Positions 1 to 9,518 are shown, numbered from the stretch's first letter. The stretch: 64,000 bases of DNA from Rhodocyclaceae bacterium (GCA_016791105.1 JAEUNM010000043.1:62001-126000), one strand, 5' to 3'. Notes: generated by a model from the sequence alone, not told the origin. Numbers and translations are program-made.

Positions 1-554
1 CCCGCCGTAACGCCCCAAATGTAGTGGCCGGCCCAGGGCATGGCGTAGAACTCGCGCGGACGCCCGCGGATTTCCACCCGGTGGCGTAGATGATTGGCCG
101 GGTCGAGCAAAAAACCCAGCGGCGGCTCGAACACGGCGGCCACCTCGAAATCATCCAGCTTCAGATCGAAACCCGGTTGCACCAGCGCCACCACCGGGGT
201 CACGATAAACCCGGTATTGGTGCGGTAATCCGGCAGGCAGCCGATGACATCGACGAAGTCCGGCGCGAGCCCGATTTCTTCCTCGGCCTCGCGCAATGCG
301 GTACGCACCGGCGTGCCGTCATCGACTTCACAACGGCCGCCCGGAAAAGCAACCTGACCGGGATGGTCGTGCAAGTGCGCAGTGCGTTCCGTAAGCAGCA
401 AGGTAAGCCCATGCGGACGCTCGACGATGCCCACCAGCACGGCAGCCGGGGTCGGCTCGGCGGTAAGTTCCTGCAACAGCGGGTCATTGCGCAGCGCCTG
501 TCCGCTGCCGCCGACGGCAAAGCGCTGCCGCAGCCAGATGGTATCGAAGCTCAT
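1..554 (-). CDS. nudL: Nudix CoA pyrophosphatase, 3' part cut by window edge
   Basis: Likely hydrolyses CoA and related nucleotides to phosphopantetheine and 3',5'-ADP. About 184 residues are visible; the C-terminus lies beyond the window edge. The CoA-type signature is visible as LLTER...G...FPGG, followed by a Nudix helix ending REAEEEIGL. The acidic residue early in the Nudix box is Asp where Glu is usual. The ATG follows only 6 bases after the stop of the upstream protease gene on the same strand, so the two are probably co-transcribed. The family call is solid; the exact substrate is inferred from the CoA signature. Confidence 0.85.
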   Translation of the reverse strand, partial: MSFDTIWLRQRFAVGGSGQALRNDPLLQELTAEPTPAAVLVGIVERPHGLTLLLTERTAHLHDHPGQVAFPGGRCEVDDGTPVRTALREAEEEIGLAPDFVDVIGCLPDYRTNTGFIVTPVVALVQPGFDLKLDDFEVAAVFEPPLGFLLDPANHLRHRVEIRGRPREFYAMPWAGHYIWGVTA

Positions 555-560
555 GTGCGG

Positions 561-1205
561 TCAGAAACGCTTGCGCAACACCATGCTGTCGCCGTCACGG
601 CGCATTTCCATGCGGTTCAGAAAACTGCCGCCCAACAGGGCCACCGGAAGATCGGCCGACAGCACCGTGGCATCGACGTTATGCAATTCGATATCGCCGA
701 CACGCACCGAATTGAGTTTGACCAGCCACACCGCGGCCGTGCCATTGGCGGTTTGCGTGACGCCGCGCTGGGCGGCCTGATAGTCCACCCCGGCGCGGCG
801 CGCATCGGTCTGGCTCAGGGCGATGGTGGTCGCACCGGTATCTACCAGGAAGCGCACGCCGCTGCCATTTACGGTGCCATTCACGAAAAAATGTCCGGTC
901 GCATCGGCCGTTAAAACCGCTTGCGCATTGGGATCCTCGCGCCGCGCGCTGCTCGCCTGCCCGAGCATGAGGCGCTCGCGCCGGCCGTCTATTTCCAGCG
1001 TGGCAGATTCCGCGTCCACCGCCAGCACGCGCACCCCCTCGGCGGGTTTGCCGCCTACCGACATGGTGCGCGGTGCGGCCCCGTTGATCACCAGCACGGC
1101 CTTGCCGGGAAACAAGCCGGCGACGGTCACGTCGGTCGCACGCGCTGCCCTGACCGGCGCGACCAGCGCAGACGCCGCGACAAAGATTGGTAAAATTGCG
1201 CGCAT
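561..1205 (-). CDS. Retropepsin-like aspartic protease (TIGR02281 type), exported
   Basis: A 214-residue protein starting MRAILP with a hydrophobic signal peptide ending near residue 22. The catalytic retropepsin motif FLVDTGATT lies near the middle of the protein, and GGSFLNRM near the C-terminus matches the family's second conserved block. Such single-domain clan AA proteases are common in proteobacteria; their substrates are largely unknown. I chose the start that puts the signal peptide first; an ATG five codons upstream is also in frame. The start codon overlaps that of the divergent gene at 1204. The Nudix gene follows directly downstream. Confidence 0.85.
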   Translation of the reverse strand: MRAILPIFVAASALVAPVRAARATDVTVAGLFPGKAVLVINGAAPRTMSVGGKPAEGVRVLAVDAESATLEIDGRRERLMLGQASSARREDPNAQAVLTADATGHFFVNGTVNGSGVRFLVDTGATTIALSQTDARRAGVDYQAAQRGVTQTANGTAAVWLVKLNSVRVGDIELHNVDATVLSADLPVALLGGSFLNRMEMRRDGDSMVLRKRF

Positions 1206-1914
1206 GAAGCCCGTGTACATATTCCGCCACAGCCCGACCGAAGGTGCGGGTCATTTTGCCACATTCCTCGATCGTCACCGAATCGCGCACCGCCTGGTCA
1301 GGATAGACGCCGGCGATAGCGTACCGGCAGATGCCGGCGACTGTGCGGGGCTCGCCTTCATGGGCGGCCCCATGAGCGTCAATGACGATTTGCCGTGGAT
1401 CAGGGACGAACTCGCGCTGATACGCGACGCCGTCCGGCATAAGCTTCCGGTGATCGGTCACTGCCTCGGCGGCCAGCTCATGTCCAAAGCGCTGGGCGGC
1501 AGCGTGAGCCGCAATGCGGTAAAGGAGATCGGCTGGGGCAAGGTCAAGGTCGGCGACAATGCAGAAGCGCGCGCATGGCTGCCCGACACCAGCGAGTTTC
1601 TGTCGTTTCACTGGCATGGCGAAACATTCAGTTTGCCGGCCGGCACAACGCCCATACTGGCCAGCCCCTATTGCACCAACCAAGCCTGGGTGATGGGGCC
1701 GCACCTGGCGATGCAATGTCATGTGGAAATGACCGCCGACATGATACGTAGCTGGTGCGCGGCCGGCGCCGACGAAATCGCCGCCCATGCCGAGCAGCCC
1801 TCGGTACAGCGCGAAGCCGCCATGCTGCAGGATTTGGCGCCGCGCCTGGCGCAACTGCACGCGGCCGCGGAGCAGCTTTACAGCCGCTGGATAGTCGGCC
1901 TGTCGCGCACTTAG
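1204..1914 (+). CDS. Class I glutamine amidotransferase family protein
   Basis: A 236-residue GATase1-fold protein. The nucleophile elbow GHCLGGQ carries the catalytic Cys, and CHVEMT supplies the His and Glu of the triad. The length and the isolated domain resemble the GMP-synthase-like stand-alone amidotransferases (YfeJ/GuaA-like), which act on small peptides or unknown acceptors. No synthetase domain or partner gene is adjacent, so the reaction is not assigned. The start codon overlaps the divergent protease start within the tetranucleotide CATG at 1203-1206. No clear Shine-Dalgarno sequence precedes it. Confidence 0.8.
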   Translation: MKPVYIFRHSPTEGAGHFATFLDRHRIAHRLVRIDAGDSVPADAGDCAGLAFMGGPMSVNDDLPWIRDELALIRDAVRHKLPVIGHCLGGQLMSKALGGSVSRNAVKEIGWGKVKVGDNAEARAWLPDTSEFLSFHWHGETFSLPAGTTPILASPYCTNQAWVMGPHLAMQCHVEMTADMIRSWCAAGADEIAAHAEQPSVQREAAMLQDLAPRLAQLHAAAEQLYSRWIVGLSRT

Positions 1915-2022
1915 GCGGCGGCGCCGCGCTTGCTTCACGGGCGCGCTGCAAGCATCATATAGGGCGCAGCTCGAGAATTCCCAAAACACCCTGCAATGCC
2001 TTGACGCGAGGAGATCTGATAC

Positions 2023-2853
2023 ATGCTCGAGCACGGAAGCACGGCGCCACAGCGCGGCATCCTGCCGCCCGGCGCGGTGCGCCATGTTTCGCCGGCAGCG
2101 CCATTTCGCTGGCTGCTGCGCGGCCTGCGCGACATGCTGGCCTATCCCGCCGCGAGCCTGTTCTATGGCGCCTGTTTTGCCAGCCTGGGCTTCCTGCTGT
2201 ACGCCTACACGCATCAGGCCGTCAAATACATGGCCGCGCTTACGTCGGCGTTCGCGCTCGCCGGTCCGTTCATCGCCATCGGCCTGTACGACATTTCGCG
2301 CCGCCGCGATGCCGGCCTGCCCTGCAAGCTGGGCGCAACCACCATCGCCTGGCTGCCCAATGTCGGCAATATCGCGACATTTGGCGGCTTGCTGGGCATC
2401 CTCATGCTGGCCTGGACGGCGGTGGCACTAATCCTGTTTACAGCCTTCTACGGCAACCAGTCGCCCACCCTGGGCGAACTTTTCGTCGACGTCGTAAACC
2501 TGCGTGACCCGATATTCGTGCTCAGTTATGGCTTCGCCGGCGGTCTGTTCGCGGCGCTGGTGTTTTCGGTATCGGTGGTGTCCATACCGATGATGCTGGA
2601 TCGCAATTGCAACGTGTTTTACGCCATGCGCGCAAGCGTGGTGTCTACCGTGCAGAATTTGCCGGCCATGTTCATCTGGGCTGCGATCATCGTTACGTTC
2701 ACGTCGATCGGGCTGTTTTCATTTTATGTCGGGCTCATGCTCGGCATTCCGCTCCTGGGGCACGCCGGCTTGATTCTCACGATGCCCTTGATAGGCCACG
2801 CCAGTTGGCACGCCTATCGCGATATCGTCGCGCCCGAAGCCGACATATGGTGA
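2023..2853 (+). CDS. DUF2189 family integral membrane protein
   Basis: A 276-residue protein with about six hydrophobic segments, starting near residue 40. The FRWLLRGLRDM entry helix and the GPFIAIGLYDISRR loop are typical of the DUF2189 family in beta- and gammaproteobacteria. The function is unknown. A strong ribosome binding site (GAGGAG) sits before the ATG. The gene appears monocistronic, lying between the amidotransferase and the convergent yajQ gene. Confidence 0.85.
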   Translation: MLEHGSTAPQRGILPPGAVRHVSPAAPFRWLLRGLRDMLAYPAASLFYGACFASLGFLLYAYTHQAVKYMAALTSAFALAGPFIAIGLYDISRRRDAGLPCKLGATTIAWLPNVGNIATFGGLLGILMLAWTAVALILFTAFYGNQSPTLGELFVDVVNLRDPIFVLSYGFAGGLFAALVFSVSVVSIPMMLDRNCNVFYAMRASVVSTVQNLPAMFIWAAIIVTFTSIGLFSFYVGLMLGIPLLGHAGLILTMPLIGHASWHAYRDIVAPEADIW

Positions 2854-2936
2854 AAAGCGGGTGAAACGCTGGTGACCTGCCAGTGAATCGCCGGGCCTGC
2901 GGCGGGCCTCCGTGCGCCCCCCGCGTGGATACCGGA

Positions 2937-3422
2937 TCAGTCCCGGAAATTGTTGAACTGCAAGGGAAAATCCTTGATTTCCCGGCGCAGCAAGGCTATC
3001 CCTTCCTGCAACGTATCGCGCTTGGCGCCGGACACACGCACCGCGTCGCCCTGAATTCCGGCCTGCAGTTTGAGCTTGCTGTCCTTGATGAGCTTCACGA
3101 TTTTTTTCGCCAGATCGCCGCCAACACCCACCCGTACCGTCACGTCCTGTTTTACCTTGTTGCCGCTCACTTTTTGCAGCTCGCCGCGTTCCAGGCAGCG
3201 CACGTCGACGTTGCGCTTGCCCAGCCGGGCGACCAGGATGTCATACACCTGGTCGAGCTGAAATTGCGCATCGGCGTGTATCGTAACGAGCTTGTCGGCA
3301 AGGTCTATCCGCGCGTCGGTTCCTTTGAAATCGAAGCGGTTACCCACCTCCTTGCTGGCCTGATCGACCGCGTTGCGCAACTCGACCTGATCGACTTCCG
3401 ACACCACATCGAAACTGGGCAT
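2937..3422 (-). CDS. yajQ: YajQ family nucleotide-binding protein
   Basis: A 161-residue protein of normal length for the family, beginning [11 protein letters not shown] and carrying NRFDFKGTD and the C-terminal [13 protein letters not shown]. YajQ proteins bind nucleic acids or nucleotides, and in Xanthomonas one member binds cyclic di-GMP to modulate transcription. The cellular role in this organism is inferred only. It is divergent from murB with about 95 bases between the starts. Confidence 0.93.
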   Translation of the reverse strand: MPSFDVVSEVDQVELRNAVDQASKEVGNRFDFKGTDARIDLADKLVTIHADAQFQLDQVYDILVARLGKRNVDVRCLERGELQKVSGNKVKQDVTVRVGVGGDLAKKIVKLIKDSKLKLQAGIQGDAVRVSGAKRDTLQEGIALLRREIKDFPLQFNNFRD

Positions 3423-3517
3423 GTTTGTTCCTTCCGTAAGCCAAAGGGCGAAATTTTAGTCGCTGACTGCCGGCCCGCGCGCGAGAGCGCTGGCAGGTCG
3501 CGGCACAGGTCAATCTG

Positions 3518-4528
3518 ATGCAAATCATCGACCAACAGGATCTTACCGGCTGCAACAGCTTCCGCCTGCCGGCGCGGGCGGCACGTTACGCACGCGCTGA
3601 AACGCTGGATGACGTGCACCACGCGCTTGCCGAAGCGCGCGGTCTGCCGCTGGTTCCGCTGGGTGGCGGCAGCAATGTGTTGCTGCGCCCGTACATAGAC
3701 GCTTTCGTGCTGCACCTCGCTCTTCCTGGGCGCGTACTCGCCGACGAAGATTCAGACGCCTGGTATGTACGCGCAGAAGCCGGCGCCGACTGGCACGAAT
3801 TCGTGCAATGGACGCTCGCGAACAATTGGCCGGGGCTGGAAAACCTCAGTTTGATTCCGGGCACCGTGGGCGCCGCGCCGATACAGAACATAGGCGCATA
3901 CGGCCTGGAACTGGAAAGCCGCCTGCATAGCGTGGAAACCGTGCATATCGCAAGCGGCGAAGGTTGCAGCTTTGCCCGCGCGGATTGCCGCTTTGCCTAT
4001 CGCGATTCGATATTCAAGCGCGAACAGGCCGGCCGCCACGTCATCACTGCCGTCACCTTCCGACTACCGAAAGCCTGGCAGCCAGCGCTGCACTACCGCG
4101 AACTGGCACAGGAACTGGAACTTCGCGGCATAGGCCATCCCGCGCCGGCCGACGTCGCCGCCGCGGTAATCGCCATACGCCGGCGCAAATTGCCCGACTG
4201 GCGGCAAATCGGCAATGCCGGCAGCTTTTTCAAAAACCCGGTCGTGACGGCCGCATACGCCGCGCAACTGCAGCACACCCATCCGGGCATGCCGCACTAC
4301 CCGCAGGCCGACGGCAGCGCCAAGCTCGCCGCCGGCTGGTTGATTGAACAATGCGGCTGGAAAGGCCGCTCGCTGGGACGCGCCGGGGTGTATGAAAAAC
4401 AGGCGCTGGTACTGGTGAACCGCGGCGGCGCCGATGCAGACGATGTACTCGAACTGGCGGCGCACATTGCCGCCGACGTTGCAGCGCGCTTCGGCGTGGA
4501 ACTGGAACGCGAGCCGGTGCTCATCTAG
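3518..4528 (+). CDS. murB: UDP-N-acetylenolpyruvoylglucosamine reductase
   Basis: A 336-residue flavoenzyme that reduces UDP-GlcNAc-enolpyruvate to UDP-MurNAc with NADPH in the cytoplasm, the second committed step of peptidoglycan synthesis. Visible are the FAD-binding GGGSNVLL, IPGTVGAAPIQNIGAYG, the NAGSFFKNP block with the catalytic Ser, and a C-terminal REPVLI. The length and C-terminal extension indicate the E. coli (type I) form. It stands alone rather than in the dcw cluster and is convergent with ppnP. Confidence 0.95.
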   Translation: MQIIDQQDLTGCNSFRLPARAARYARAETLDDVHHALAEARGLPLVPLGGGSNVLLRPYIDAFVLHLALPGRVLADEDSDAWYVRAEAGADWHEFVQWTLANNWPGLENLSLIPGTVGAAPIQNIGAYGLELESRLHSVETVHIASGEGCSFARADCRFAYRDSIFKREQAGRHVITAVTFRLPKAWQPALHYRELAQELELRGIGHPAPADVAAAVIAIRRRKLPDWRQIGNAGSFFKNPVVTAAYAAQLQHTHPGMPHYPQADGSAKLAAGWLIEQCGWKGRSLGRAGVYEKQALVLVNRGGADADDVLELAAHIAADVAARFGVELEREPVLI

Positions 4529-4559
4529 CCCCGGCCCGCCGCAGCGGCGAGGGCCCGGC

Positions 4560-4871
4560 TCAGCCGAAGTGGCAGACGTAATCCAGGGTTTCCAGCGTTT
4601 CGATATCGAAGCTGGAATTTCCGGCGATCGCGAACGACTGGCCGGCGCCGTACTCGTTCCACTCCGCCGCCCCCTTCAGGCGCACACGGCAGCGTCCGGC
4701 GTTGATTTCCATCACCTCCGGCGCGCCGGTATTGAATACCAGGCTGGAGGGAAAAATCACGCCGACGGATTTGCGGCTGCCGTCCGCAAACAACACCGTG
4801 TGGCTCACGCACTTGCCGTCGAAATAAATATTGGCGCGTTTGACCACGCTTACGTTGTCGAACTGGGACAT
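4560..4871 (-). CDS. ppnP: Pyrimidine/purine nucleoside phosphorylase
   Basis: A 103-residue single-domain cupin of the PpnP (YaiE, DUF1255) family, which phosphorolyses several nucleosides to the base and ribose-1-phosphate. Recognisable segments are [13 protein letters not shown] [20 protein letters not shown] and a C-terminal LDYVCHFG. It is the last gene of a minus-strand run argF-argG-DUF2788-ppnP with short spacers, so it may share the arginine transcript. Confidence 0.93.
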   Translation of the reverse strand: MSQFDNVSVVKRANIYFDGKCVSHTVLFADGSRKSVGVIFPSSLVFNTGAPEVMEINAGRCRVRLKGAAEWNEYGAGQSFAIAGNSSFDIETLETLDYVCHFG

Positions 4872-4892
4872 GAATGCTCCTGACGAAAATGC

Positions 4893-5102
4893 CTAGAGGC
4901 CGAGAATTTTGACGATGATGGATTTGGCGATGAAGCCGATCATGCCGAATGACAGTACGAACAGCAAAATGAAGGTGCCAAGTTTGCCGGCTTTCGATTC
5001 CTTGGCCAGATTCAGAATGATGAATACCATGTAGATCATGAGCACCGACATGGATAGCGGCACTCCGATTTCTTCGATCTGCTCCGGCGTCAATCCGAAC
5101 AC
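4893..5102 (-). CDS. DUF2788 small membrane protein
   Basis: A 69-residue protein with two hydrophobic segments, roughly residues 14-32 and 41-66, starting MFGLTPEQIEEIG. This matches the DUF2788 family of small betaproteobacterial and gammaproteobacterial membrane proteins of unknown function. It sits 24 bases downstream of argG and 21 bases upstream of ppnP, on the same strand. It is probably co-transcribed with them. Confidence 0.85.
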   Translation of the reverse strand: MFGLTPEQIEEIGVPLSMSVLMIYMVFIILNLAKESKAGKLGTFILLFVLSFGMIGFIAKSIIVKILGL

Positions 5103-5126
5103 GTTGGCACCCGCACGCGCGTAAGC

Positions 5127-6371
5127 TTAACCCCTGTTTCCGCCGCCACGCTTGACGCGGGCATTTTCCGCGATGCGCATGCGCAGCGCGTTGAGCCGTA
5201 TGAAGCCGGCGGCGTCTTTCTGGTCGTAGGCGCCGGCATCGTCCTCGAAGGTGGCGATGGTCGGATCGAACAGACTGTCAGTTTTTGAGTCGCGCGACAC
5301 CACGATCACATTGCCCTTGTACAGTTTGAGGCGCACCCAGCCATTCACCGCGCCCTGCGTATGGTCTATGAGCACCTGTAGCGCGCGCCGCTCGGGCGCC
5401 CACCAGTAGCCGTTGTAAATCAGGCTGGCGTAACGCGGCATCAGATCGTCTTTCAGGTGCGCCACTTCGCGATCCAGACAGACCGATTCTATGGCCCGGT
5501 GCGCCTTCAGCAGTATGGTGCCGCCGGGCGTTTCGTAACAGCCGCGCGACTTCATGCCGACATAGCGGTTTTCCACCAGATCGAGCCGGCCTATGCCGTG
5601 CCTGCCGCCCAGGCGGTTCAGTTCGGTCAACACAGCAGCCGGCGTCATGGCCGTGCCGTTCAGTGCCACCACGTCGCCGCGCGCAAATTCCAGGTCTAAG
5701 TATTCCGCGGCATCCGGCGCCGCTTCCGGCGACACCGTCCAGCGCCACATGCTTTCTTCGGCTTCGGCCGACGGGTCTTCCAGGTGGCGCCCTTCGTAAC
5801 TGATGTGCAGCAGGTTGGCATCCATGGAATAAGGGCTGCCGCCCGCCTTGTGCTTCATTTCTATCGGAATGCCGTGCTGTTCGGCGTAGGCCAGGAGCTT
5901 TTCGCGCGACAGCAAATCCCATTCGCGCCAGGGCGCGATCACCTTTATGTTGGGCATGAGCGCGTAATAGCCCAGTTCGAAACGCACCTGGTCGTTGCCC
6001 TTGCCGGTCGCGCCATGCGATACGGCATCGGCGCCGGTCTGGCGCGCAATTTCGATCTGGCGCTTGGCGATCAGCGGGCGCGCGATGGAAGTGCCGAGCA
6101 GATATTCGCCTTCATAGATGGCGTTGGCGCGGAACATCGGGAACACGAAATCGCGCACGAATTCTTCGCGCAAGTCGTCGATGAAAATATTGTCCGGCCG
6201 GATGCCGAATTTGAGCGCCTTTTCGCGCGCCGGATCGAGTTCCTCGCCCTGCCCCAGATCGGCCGTAAACGTGACCACCTCGCAGGCATAGGTGTCCTGC
6301 AGCCACTTCAGGATGACCGAGGTATCGAGCCCGCCGGAATAGGCGAGCACGGCTTTTTTTATTTCGCTCAT
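5127..6371 (-). CDS. argG: Argininosuccinate synthase
   Basis: A 414-residue enzyme that joins citrulline and aspartate with ATP to give argininosuccinate, the penultimate step of arginine synthesis. The ATP-pyrophosphatase P-loop AYSGGLDTS lies at the N-terminus, and [13 protein letters not shown] and [14 protein letters not shown] are also visible. The start MSEIKK was chosen because it gives the normal family length. It lies 53 bases downstream of argF on the same strand. Confidence 0.97.
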   Translation of the reverse strand: MSEIKKAVLAYSGGLDTSVILKWLQDTYACEVVTFTADLGQGEELDPAREKALKFGIRPDNIFIDDLREEFVRDFVFPMFRANAIYEGEYLLGTSIARPLIAKRQIEIARQTGADAVSHGATGKGNDQVRFELGYYALMPNIKVIAPWREWDLLSREKLLAYAEQHGIPIEMKHKAGGSPYSMDANLLHISYEGRHLEDPSAEAEESMWRWTVSPEAAPDAAEYLDLEFARGDVVALNGTAMTPAAVLTELNRLGGRHGIGRLDLVENRYVGMKSRGCYETPGGTILLKAHRAIESVCLDREVAHLKDDLMPRYASLIYNGYWWAPERRALQVLIDHTQGAVNGWVRLKLYKGNVIVVSRDSKTDSLFDPTIATFEDDAGAYDQKDAAGFIRLNALRMRIAENARVKRGGGNRG

Positions 6372-6424
6372 GGTTTGGTTCGCAATGCGGTAAAAGTGGA
6401 TTCGTCGATTTTCTGCTGCGGATT

Positions 6425-7351
6425 TTACTGCGGCGCCTCGACGCGCCCCAGCAGCAGGTATTCGAGCAGCGCCTTCTGCGTATGCATGCGGTTTTCGGCC
6501 TCGTCCCACACCGCCGACTGAGGGCCGTCGATCACCTCGGCTGTGACTTCCTCGCCGCGGTGCGCAGGCAGGCAATGCAGGAATAGCGCGTCCGGCGCCG
6601 CCACCCGCATCATATCGGCATCGACCTGCCAATCGCAGAAAGCGCGTTTCCTGGCCTCATTTTCGGCTTCGAAGCCCATCGAGGTCCACACGTCTGTGCT
6701 GATCAGATCGGCGCCGCGCGCGGCTTCCATAGGGTCGGCAAACTGTTCGAAATGGGTGCCGGCGATGCCGCATTCCTGCGCGGTGACTTCATAACCGGGC
6801 GGCGTGGACACATTGACCTTGAAATCGAGCAATTCGGCCGCCTGCAGCCAGGTACTGCAGACGTTGTTGGAATCGCCGATCCAGGCCACGGTTTTACCCT
6901 GCACGGGGCCGCAGCGTTCGATCCAGGTAAACACGTCGGCCAGAATCTGGCAGGGGTGGTATTCGTTGGTCAAACCGTTGATGACCGGAACGCGCGAATT
7001 GGCGGCGAAGCGTTCCAGAATTTCCTGCTTGAAAGTACGGATCATCACGATGTCGCACATGCGGGAAATGACCTGGGCGGCGTCCTCGACCGGTTCGCCG
7101 CGGCCAAGTTGCGAATCGCGCGTATTCAGGTAAATCGCAAACCCACCCAATTGTTGCATGCCGGCCTCGAACGACAGGCGCGTGCGCGTGCTCTGCTTTT
7201 CAAAAATCATGACCAGCGTGCGATCCGCAAGCGGCCAATACTGCTTGTAATTTTTATACCTGTCCTTGATCCAGCGCGTGCGTTCGAACAGATATTCGAA
7301 CTCTTCGCGGTTCAAATCCTTGAATTCGAGGAAATGTCGAATTTCACTCAT
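6425..7351 (-). CDS. argF: Ornithine carbamoyltransferase
   Basis: A 308-residue enzyme making citrulline from ornithine and carbamoyl phosphate. The carbamoyl-phosphate motif STRTR, HPCQ, and the ornithine-loop [10 protein letters not shown] are all present. The start is set by a strong ribosome binding site (GGGAGGA) just before the ATG. argD lies upstream and argG downstream, giving three successive arginine genes on one strand. Confidence 0.97.
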   Translation of the reverse strand: MSEIRHFLEFKDLNREEFEYLFERTRWIKDRYKNYKQYWPLADRTLVMIFEKQSTRTRLSFEAGMQQLGGFAIYLNTRDSQLGRGEPVEDAAQVISRMCDIVMIRTFKQEILERFAANSRVPVINGLTNEYHPCQILADVFTWIERCGPVQGKTVAWIGDSNNVCSTWLQAAELLDFKVNVSTPPGYEVTAQECGIAGTHFEQFADPMEAARGADLISTDVWTSMGFEAENEARKRAFCDWQVDADMMRVAAPDALFLHCLPAHRGEEVTAEVIDGPQSAVWDEAENRMHTQKALLEYLLLGRVEAPQ

Positions 7352-7482
7352 GATTCCTCCCGAGCGCCCATGCATGCACGGTCTGGTCGTGGCGACCGGG
7401 CGTCAGTTCGCTTCGGTCCTGTCTCCCACCCCTGATTAAAAAACGTATCGCGGCCACTTTCCGGCCGCGCGCAAAGCCCGTA

Positions 7483-8655
7483 TCAGGCCTGCAGAAATTC
7501 CCGTATCACCGCGGCCAGTAACGCAACCAGTTCTGCGCTGTCGGCATCGCCAAAAATGAGCGGCGGCAACAGGCGCACGACTTTCTCGACGGTCACGTTG
7601 ATCAGCACGCCGCGCTCGCGCGCACGGCCCACCAACTCGGCACAAGGCCGATCGAGTTCCACGCCTATCATGAGGCCGTCGCCGCGCACTTCGCGCACCC
7701 CGGCCACGCCCTGCAAGGCAGCGCGCAAGCCGGAACAGATCAGATTGCCCTGACGCAGCGCATTTTCCATGAGGCCGTCGCGTTCTATCACATCCAGCGT
7801 GGTGACCGCGGCGCGGCAGGCCATGGAATTGCCGCCGAAAGTGGAACCGTGATTACCCGGTTTGAATACGCCCAGCGCGGCACCGGCAGCCAGACAGGCA
7901 CCGATCGGGATGCCGGAACCCAGGCCTTTTGCCAGCGTCATCACGTCGGGCAGGATGCCGGCGTGCTGGTGTGCGAACCACTTGCCGGTACGGCCGATGC
8001 CGCACTGCACCTCGTCGAACATGAGCAACCAGCCGCGCGCGTCGCAAATCGAGCGCAGCGCGCGCAAATAATCGAGGTGGGCAATATTGATGCCACCTTC
8101 GCCCTGTACCGGCTCCACCAGCACCGCCACCACGGCCGGATTGTGCGCCGCGACGGACTCCACCGCGGCCAGATCGTTGAACGGCACCCGCACGAAACCC
8201 GGCGTCAAGGGCTCGAACCCGGCCTGCACCTTGCGATTGCCGGTGGCCGACAGGGTCGCCAGCGTGCGCCCGTGGAACGCCTGTTCCATCACCACGATGC
8301 CGGGCAATTGCACGCCGCGCTGGTGGCCGTACAGGCGCGCGAGTTTGATAGCCGCTTCGTTGGCCTCGCAACCGGAATTGCAGAAGAAGGCCTCGGCCAT
8401 GCCGGATATCGATGCGAGCCGGTCCGACAAAGCTTCCTGTTCGCGTATGCGATAAAGATTGGAGGTATGCAGCAGGCGGCCGGCTTGGTCCGCCAAAGCC
8501 CGCACCAGATCGGGATGCGCGTGCCCCAGCGTGGACACCGCAATGCCGGCCAATGCATCGAGATAAGCGCGGCCGTTTTCGTCGTACAGCCTGACGCCTG
8601 CGCCATGTGTGAACGCGACAGGCTGGCGGCCGTAGGTGTTCATCAAATGCGGCAT
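7483..8655 (-). CDS. argD: Acetylornithine aminotransferase
   Basis: A 390-residue class III PLP aminotransferase that transfers the amino group from glutamate to N-acetylglutamate semialdehyde. It has FCNSGCEANEAA, MFDEVQCGIGRTG and the PLP lysine in TLAKGLGSG. In many proteobacteria the same enzyme also serves lysine synthesis. It is the first arginine gene of the run, with a 131-base gap before argF that could hold a separate promoter. Confidence 0.95.
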   Translation of the reverse strand: MPHLMNTYGRQPVAFTHGAGVRLYDENGRAYLDALAGIAVSTLGHAHPDLVRALADQAGRLLHTSNLYRIREQEALSDRLASISGMAEAFFCNSGCEANEAAIKLARLYGHQRGVQLPGIVVMEQAFHGRTLATLSATGNRKVQAGFEPLTPGFVRVPFNDLAAVESVAAHNPAVVAVLVEPVQGEGGINIAHLDYLRALRSICDARGWLLMFDEVQCGIGRTGKWFAHQHAGILPDVMTLAKGLGSGIPIGACLAAGAALGVFKPGNHGSTFGGNSMACRAAVTTLDVIERDGLMENALRQGNLICSGLRAALQGVAGVREVRGDGLMIGVELDRPCAELVGRARERGVLINVTVEKVVRLLPPLIFGDADSAELVALLAAVIREFLQA

Positions 8656-8691
8656 CCTCGCTCCCCACGCCCAGCCTCGGCCGGACTGTTA

Positions 8692-8728
8692 GCCCTGAAA
8701 AAACAACACGGCGGCTCGCGCCGCCGTG
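8692..8728 (-). terminator. Rho-independent terminator downstream of the small gene at 8805
   Basis: A perfect 9-bp stem, CACGGCGGC / GCCGCCGTG, with a 4-base loop at 8707-8728. On the minus strand it is followed by a T-rich tract (TTGTTTTTT). The position and direction fit termination of the small gene at 8805-9017 before argD begins. Confidence 0.85.
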
Positions 8729-8804
8729 CATCAACAGGCAAAGTTTAGTGGAATTCGCAAACTCTGTACACTTCGGCGCTCGCACAGCGGGCGCCGTATT
8801 AGTT

Positions 8805-9017
8805 TCAGCGCCCGGGCTCGGCGTCGCCGGATGCCGGTGTATCGTCACCTGCCGGGACGGCATCCCAGCGCGCTACCACCTTGCATTCGCGGTAAATCTG
8901 GCGCAACTTCGATTCTGCCTGTTCGGCACTGGCAGCCGGAATTGCCAGTTTTTCGATCAGTACCCCACCGCGCGTGCGTATGCTGAACCCGTATCGGGTG
9001 ATAAGGGGTGCCTGCAT
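8805..9017 (-). CDS. Small uncharacterised protein, own promoter and terminator
   Basis: A 70-residue protein beginning MQAPLITRYGFSIRTRGG. I do not recognise an assigned family; it resembles short conserved hypothetical proteins I associate with betaproteobacteria. The first 50 residues look folded (mixed beta and alpha pattern), with one Cys in YRECKVV, and the tail is acidic and Pro/Gly-rich. A ribosome binding site AAGGG precedes the ATG. It is bracketed by a near-consensus promoter (9050-9077) and a strong terminator (8692-8728), so it is a stand-alone transcript between rpsT and argD. Confidence 0.75.
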   Translation of the reverse strand: MQAPLITRYGFSIRTRGGVLIEKLAIPAASAEQAESKLRQIYRECKVVARWDAVPAGDDTPASGDAEPGR

Positions 9018-9049
9018 AGGATACCCTTTCCGCTCAATGGGATAGCGGA

Positions 9050-9077
9050 ATTATACGAAGTGAATTCTAGATTGCAA
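9050..9077 (-). promoter_or_regulatory. Sigma-70 type promoter for the small gene at 8805-9017
   Basis: On the minus strand, TTGCAA (9072-9077) and a perfect TATAAT (9050-9055) are separated by 16 bases. Transcription would begin near 9043, about 25 bases before the ATG, and the ribosome binding site lies between. Confidence 0.75.
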
Positions 9078-9206
9078 GCCGGATGACGGTGTGCCCGCAC
9101 CGGCAGCTGCCGGCGCGACCCGCACGCTGCAAGGCGCAGCGCTATGCACGACCACGCCAAGCGGCGCCCGTGCGGACGCCGGATGGAAAAACCGCTGCTG
9201 GCGCGC

Positions 9207-9488
9207 TCAGGCGGCCGGAGCGGCTTCGGGCAGCTTCTTGATCGCCGCGACCAGACTGCTCTTGTTGCGGGCGACGCGATTTTTATGCACGATGCCCTTG
9301 CCGGCGATGCCATCCATGACGCTTTGCGCGGCGCGGTATTCGGCTTCCGCAGCGGCGCGATTGCCGGCCGCGATGGCCTTGCGCACGCTCTTGACGGCGC
9401 TGCGCAGGCGCGAGCGCAAACTCATGTTTTCGGCCCGGCGCTTCAGCGCCTGGCGGGCGCGTTTGCGCGCTTGTGCAGTATTGGCCAT
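9207..9488 (-). CDS. rpsT: Ribosomal protein S20
   Basis: A 93-residue basic protein of the small ribosomal subunit. It starts [13 protein letters not shown] and carries the [17 protein letters not shown] segment typical of S20. The Ala-rich C-terminus is normal for GC-rich betaproteobacteria. It is divergent from murJ, a common arrangement, with a likely promoter at 9519-9547. Confidence 0.97.
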   Translation of the reverse strand: MANTAQARKRARQALKRRAENMSLRSRLRSAVKSVRKAIAAGNRAAAEAEYRAAQSVMDGIAGKGIVHKNRVARNKSSLVAAIKKLPEAAPAA

Positions 9489-9518
9489 GAATCAATGTCC
9501 AAGTTTGAAAAGCCGAAG

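Noticed and set aside
679..2214. A 511-codon minus-strand frame across the amidotransferase and DUF2189 genes
   Set aside because: It overlaps three well-supported genes in other frames and has a low-complexity Arg/Ala-rich translation.
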